A stretch of DNA of 6,300 nucleotides from Sulfuricurvum sp. (lineage in GTDB: Bacteria > Campylobacterota > Campylobacteria > Campylobacterales > Sulfurimonadaceae), in NCBI GenBank assembly GCA_030679635.1, contig JAUXSZ010000014.1, positions 1-6,300 of the forward strand. Direction: 5' to 3'. Positions 5,394 to 6,300 of the stretch are shown here, piece after piece (position 1 is the first letter of the stretch; every line of letters starts with the position of its first letter). The notes beneath the pieces were generated by a model that did no database searches, was not told the DNA's origin, and saw nothing but the letters and a program-made list of their open reading frames with translations. Position numbers and translations under genes: made by a program.

Positions 5394-6095
5394 ATGAAAA
5401 AGGTTCTGTTACTTATCTTTGGAATAGCCTCTGTTCTTATGGCCAATGAAGCGGTAGTCACTGAATTCAATGCCCTAGACATCATCAAAGAGCACAAAAT
5501 TAATGTACTCAAAGTCAAAGATGAGGGAGATATATACGTACTAAAGGGCGAGACGACACAGGTTCCACCGGGTCAGCCGAAGAAAAGATTCGATTTTTAT
5601 GTGACTAAAGATAAAAAAATCCTAATCATGGGTAACGCAATCTATACCGACACGAAAGAAAAAGTTGCCTTTCCGATGGACAAAAATGTTATTGAAGGTA
5701 AAGAAGCGTTCAGTTACGGGACAGGCGGTGAGGTATTGTATGTCTTTATCGATCCAGAGTGTCCCTATTGCAAACAATTCGAAAAGAAAATGGCAACGCT
5801 GAAAAACGAATATACCTTCAAAATTTATTTATTCCCATTGCCGTTCCATCCTAATGCAATACCGATGAGTAAATGGATACTCAAAGGCAAAGAGAGCACT
5901 AAAATGGGGGACCGGCTCATAGCAATAGCGAACGGCTCAACAGCGTATAAAGATTTGGTGTTAACGGCGGATGAAGAGAAGCAATTAATGGAAATAATAA
6001 ACAAACAAATAGGTATAGGCGAAGAAGCAGAAGTAAAAGGAACACCCACAGTTCTAGACAGCGAATTCAATAAAGTAAACTGGCCAAGCCTTTAA
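5394..6095 (+). CDS. DsbC/DsbG-like periplasmic thiol:disulfide isomerase
   Basis: A 233-residue thioredoxin-fold protein of the DsbC/DsbG group, which reshuffles or reduces disulfides of exported proteins. Residues 1-17 are a signal peptide (MKKVLLLIFGIASVLMA). Residues about 20-100 correspond to the N-terminal dimerisation-type region (VLKVKDEGDIYVLKGE, FDFYVTKDKKILIMGNAI). The catalytic domain starts near 112 with VLYVFIDPECPYCKQFEKKM, giving the active site Cys123-Pro-Tyr-Cys126. FPLPFHPNAIPMSKWILKGK (147-166) is typical of the family. The cis-proline loop is KGTPTVLD with Thr217-Pro218. The last residues (NKVNWPSL) fit the family's end, so the protein is complete. AAAAGGAAAG at 5381-5390 sets the ATG at 5394. 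Likely clients are Cys-containing envelope proteins, such as the two encoded upstream of polX; this is inference. I give no symbol because DsbC and DsbG cannot be separated by eye. Confidence 0.9.
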   Translation: MKKVLLLIFGIASVLMANEAVVTEFNALDIIKEHKINVLKVKDEGDIYVLKGETTQVPPGQPKKRFDFYVTKDKKILIMGNAIYTDTKEKVAFPMDKNVIEGKEAFSYGTGGEVLYVFIDPECPYCKQFEKKMATLKNEYTFKIYLFPLPFHPNAIPMSKWILKGKESTKMGDRLIAIANGSTAYKDLVLTADEEKQLMEIINKQIGIGEEAEVKGTPTVLDSEFNKVNWPSL

Positions 6096-6130
6096 ACCCT
6101 TGCCAGTTTGTTAATATTTTTTATTATTTT
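6077..6130 (+). terminator. Intrinsic terminator overlapping the stop codon of the DsbC-like gene
   Basis: The left arm AAACTGGCCAAG (6077-6088) pairs with CTTGCCAGTTT (6099-6109), giving 11 base pairs with one bulged C. The ten-base loop CCTTTAAACC contains the gene's TAA (6093-6095). A T-rich run follows (6111-6130, including six consecutive T). The left arm lies wholly within coding sequence. This is the clearest terminator in the window and insulates the lipoprotein gene downstream. Confidence 0.88.
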
Positions 6131-6133
6131 ATA

Positions 6134-6142
6134 TGTTATAAT
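6134..6142 (+). promoter_or_regulatory. Extended -10 promoter of the entericidin-like gene
   Basis: TGTTATAAT contains a perfect TATAAT (6137-6142) preceded by TG at the extended -10 position. The region upstream is only A/T-rich, being the tail of the preceding terminator. The start codon lies 30 bases downstream, with AAAAGGA at 6159-6165 as ribosome binding site. Confidence 0.6.
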
Positions 6143-6172
6143 AATTTCAACTTTATTCAAAAGGAAATTACC

Positions 6173-6300
6173 ATGAAACGTTCACTACTTATTGCCACCG
6201 CTTTAATCCTATGCACAGGATGTTCTGCCACATGGAAAGGGATCAAAGAAGACACGTCAAATGCAACAAACTGGTCAAAAGACAAAGTCAATCAAGGGGC
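6173..6300 (+). CDS. Small entericidin-like lipoprotein (3' end outside window)
   Basis: Only the first 42 codons are present. The start MKRSLLIATALILCTGC is a lipoprotein signal peptide; Cys17, preceded by Cys-Thr-Gly, is the likely lipidated residue, although the lipobox is not ideal because -3 is Cys rather than Leu. The mature part begins SATWKGIKEDTSNATNWSKDKVNQGA. The WKGIKEDTSNA pattern resembles entericidin EcnA/EcnB-type small lipoproteins, whose toxin-antidote role in enterobacteria may not apply here. It should be anchored in the envelope. The gene has its own promoter and ribosome binding site and follows a strong terminator, so it is expressed independently. Confidence 0.75.
   Translation, partial: MKRSLLIATALILCTGCSATWKGIKEDTSNATNWSKDKVNQG

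Noticed and set aside
5825..6070. Minus-strand 81-codon frame inside the DsbC-like gene
   Set aside because: It is antisense to a complete family-matching protein and is Ser/Ile-rich, as shadows of Lys/Glu/Asn-rich genes often are.
1..6300. CRISPR array, tRNA/rRNA genes, insertion sequence or attachment site
   Set aside because: No regularly spaced repeats, cloverleaf-like sequences, transposase motifs or terminal repeats were seen on either strand.

Overview
The window looks like chromosomal DNA of a Campylobacterota bacterium (a Sulfuricurvum/Sulfurimonas-type lineage is my best guess). This is inferred from AT-rich intergenic DNA, the recurring AAAAGGA-type ribosome binding site 5-7 bases before ATG, promoters with a clear TATAAT-like -10 but almost no -35, and several short exported proteins. 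No name can be proven from the sequence alone. All supported genes read on the + strand.

Left part (1-1563): the 3' end of a gene cut by the window edge, encoding a beta-rich region followed by one C-terminal membrane helix. Ten bases later comes a complete DUF2235 alpha/beta-hydrolase of the Tle1-like phospholipase superfamily. The two are almost certainly co-transcribed. This is the most accessory-looking part of the window and the best candidate for a poorly described two-gene system, although the upstream partner is incomplete here.

Middle (1564-3554): a short gapped region leads to a small basic, winged-helix-like hypothetical protein. Its best-supported start is a rare ATC codon at 1747, 33 codons upstream of the TTG that a standard gene caller would choose. 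Next is a stand-alone cytoplasmic parvulin (PpiC). A 185-base intergenic region with a hairpin and a promoter then leads to a two-gene unit of exported proteins: a glycine-zipper envelope protein and a 117-residue secreted protein of unknown function.

Right part (3611-6300): a full-length PolX DNA polymerase with an intact polymerase core and PHP exonuclease domain, followed by a DsbC/DsbG-like periplasmic thioredoxin-fold protein with a CPYC active site. The terminator of the latter begins inside its last codons and carries the stop codon in the loop. The final gene is the 5' end of a small entericidin-like lipoprotein cut by the right edge.

Functionally the window is mostly housekeeping: DNA repair (PolX), protein folding (PpiC, DsbC-like) and envelope proteins. 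The DUF2235 pair stands apart. No RNA genes, CRISPR arrays, insertion sequences or origins were recognised.
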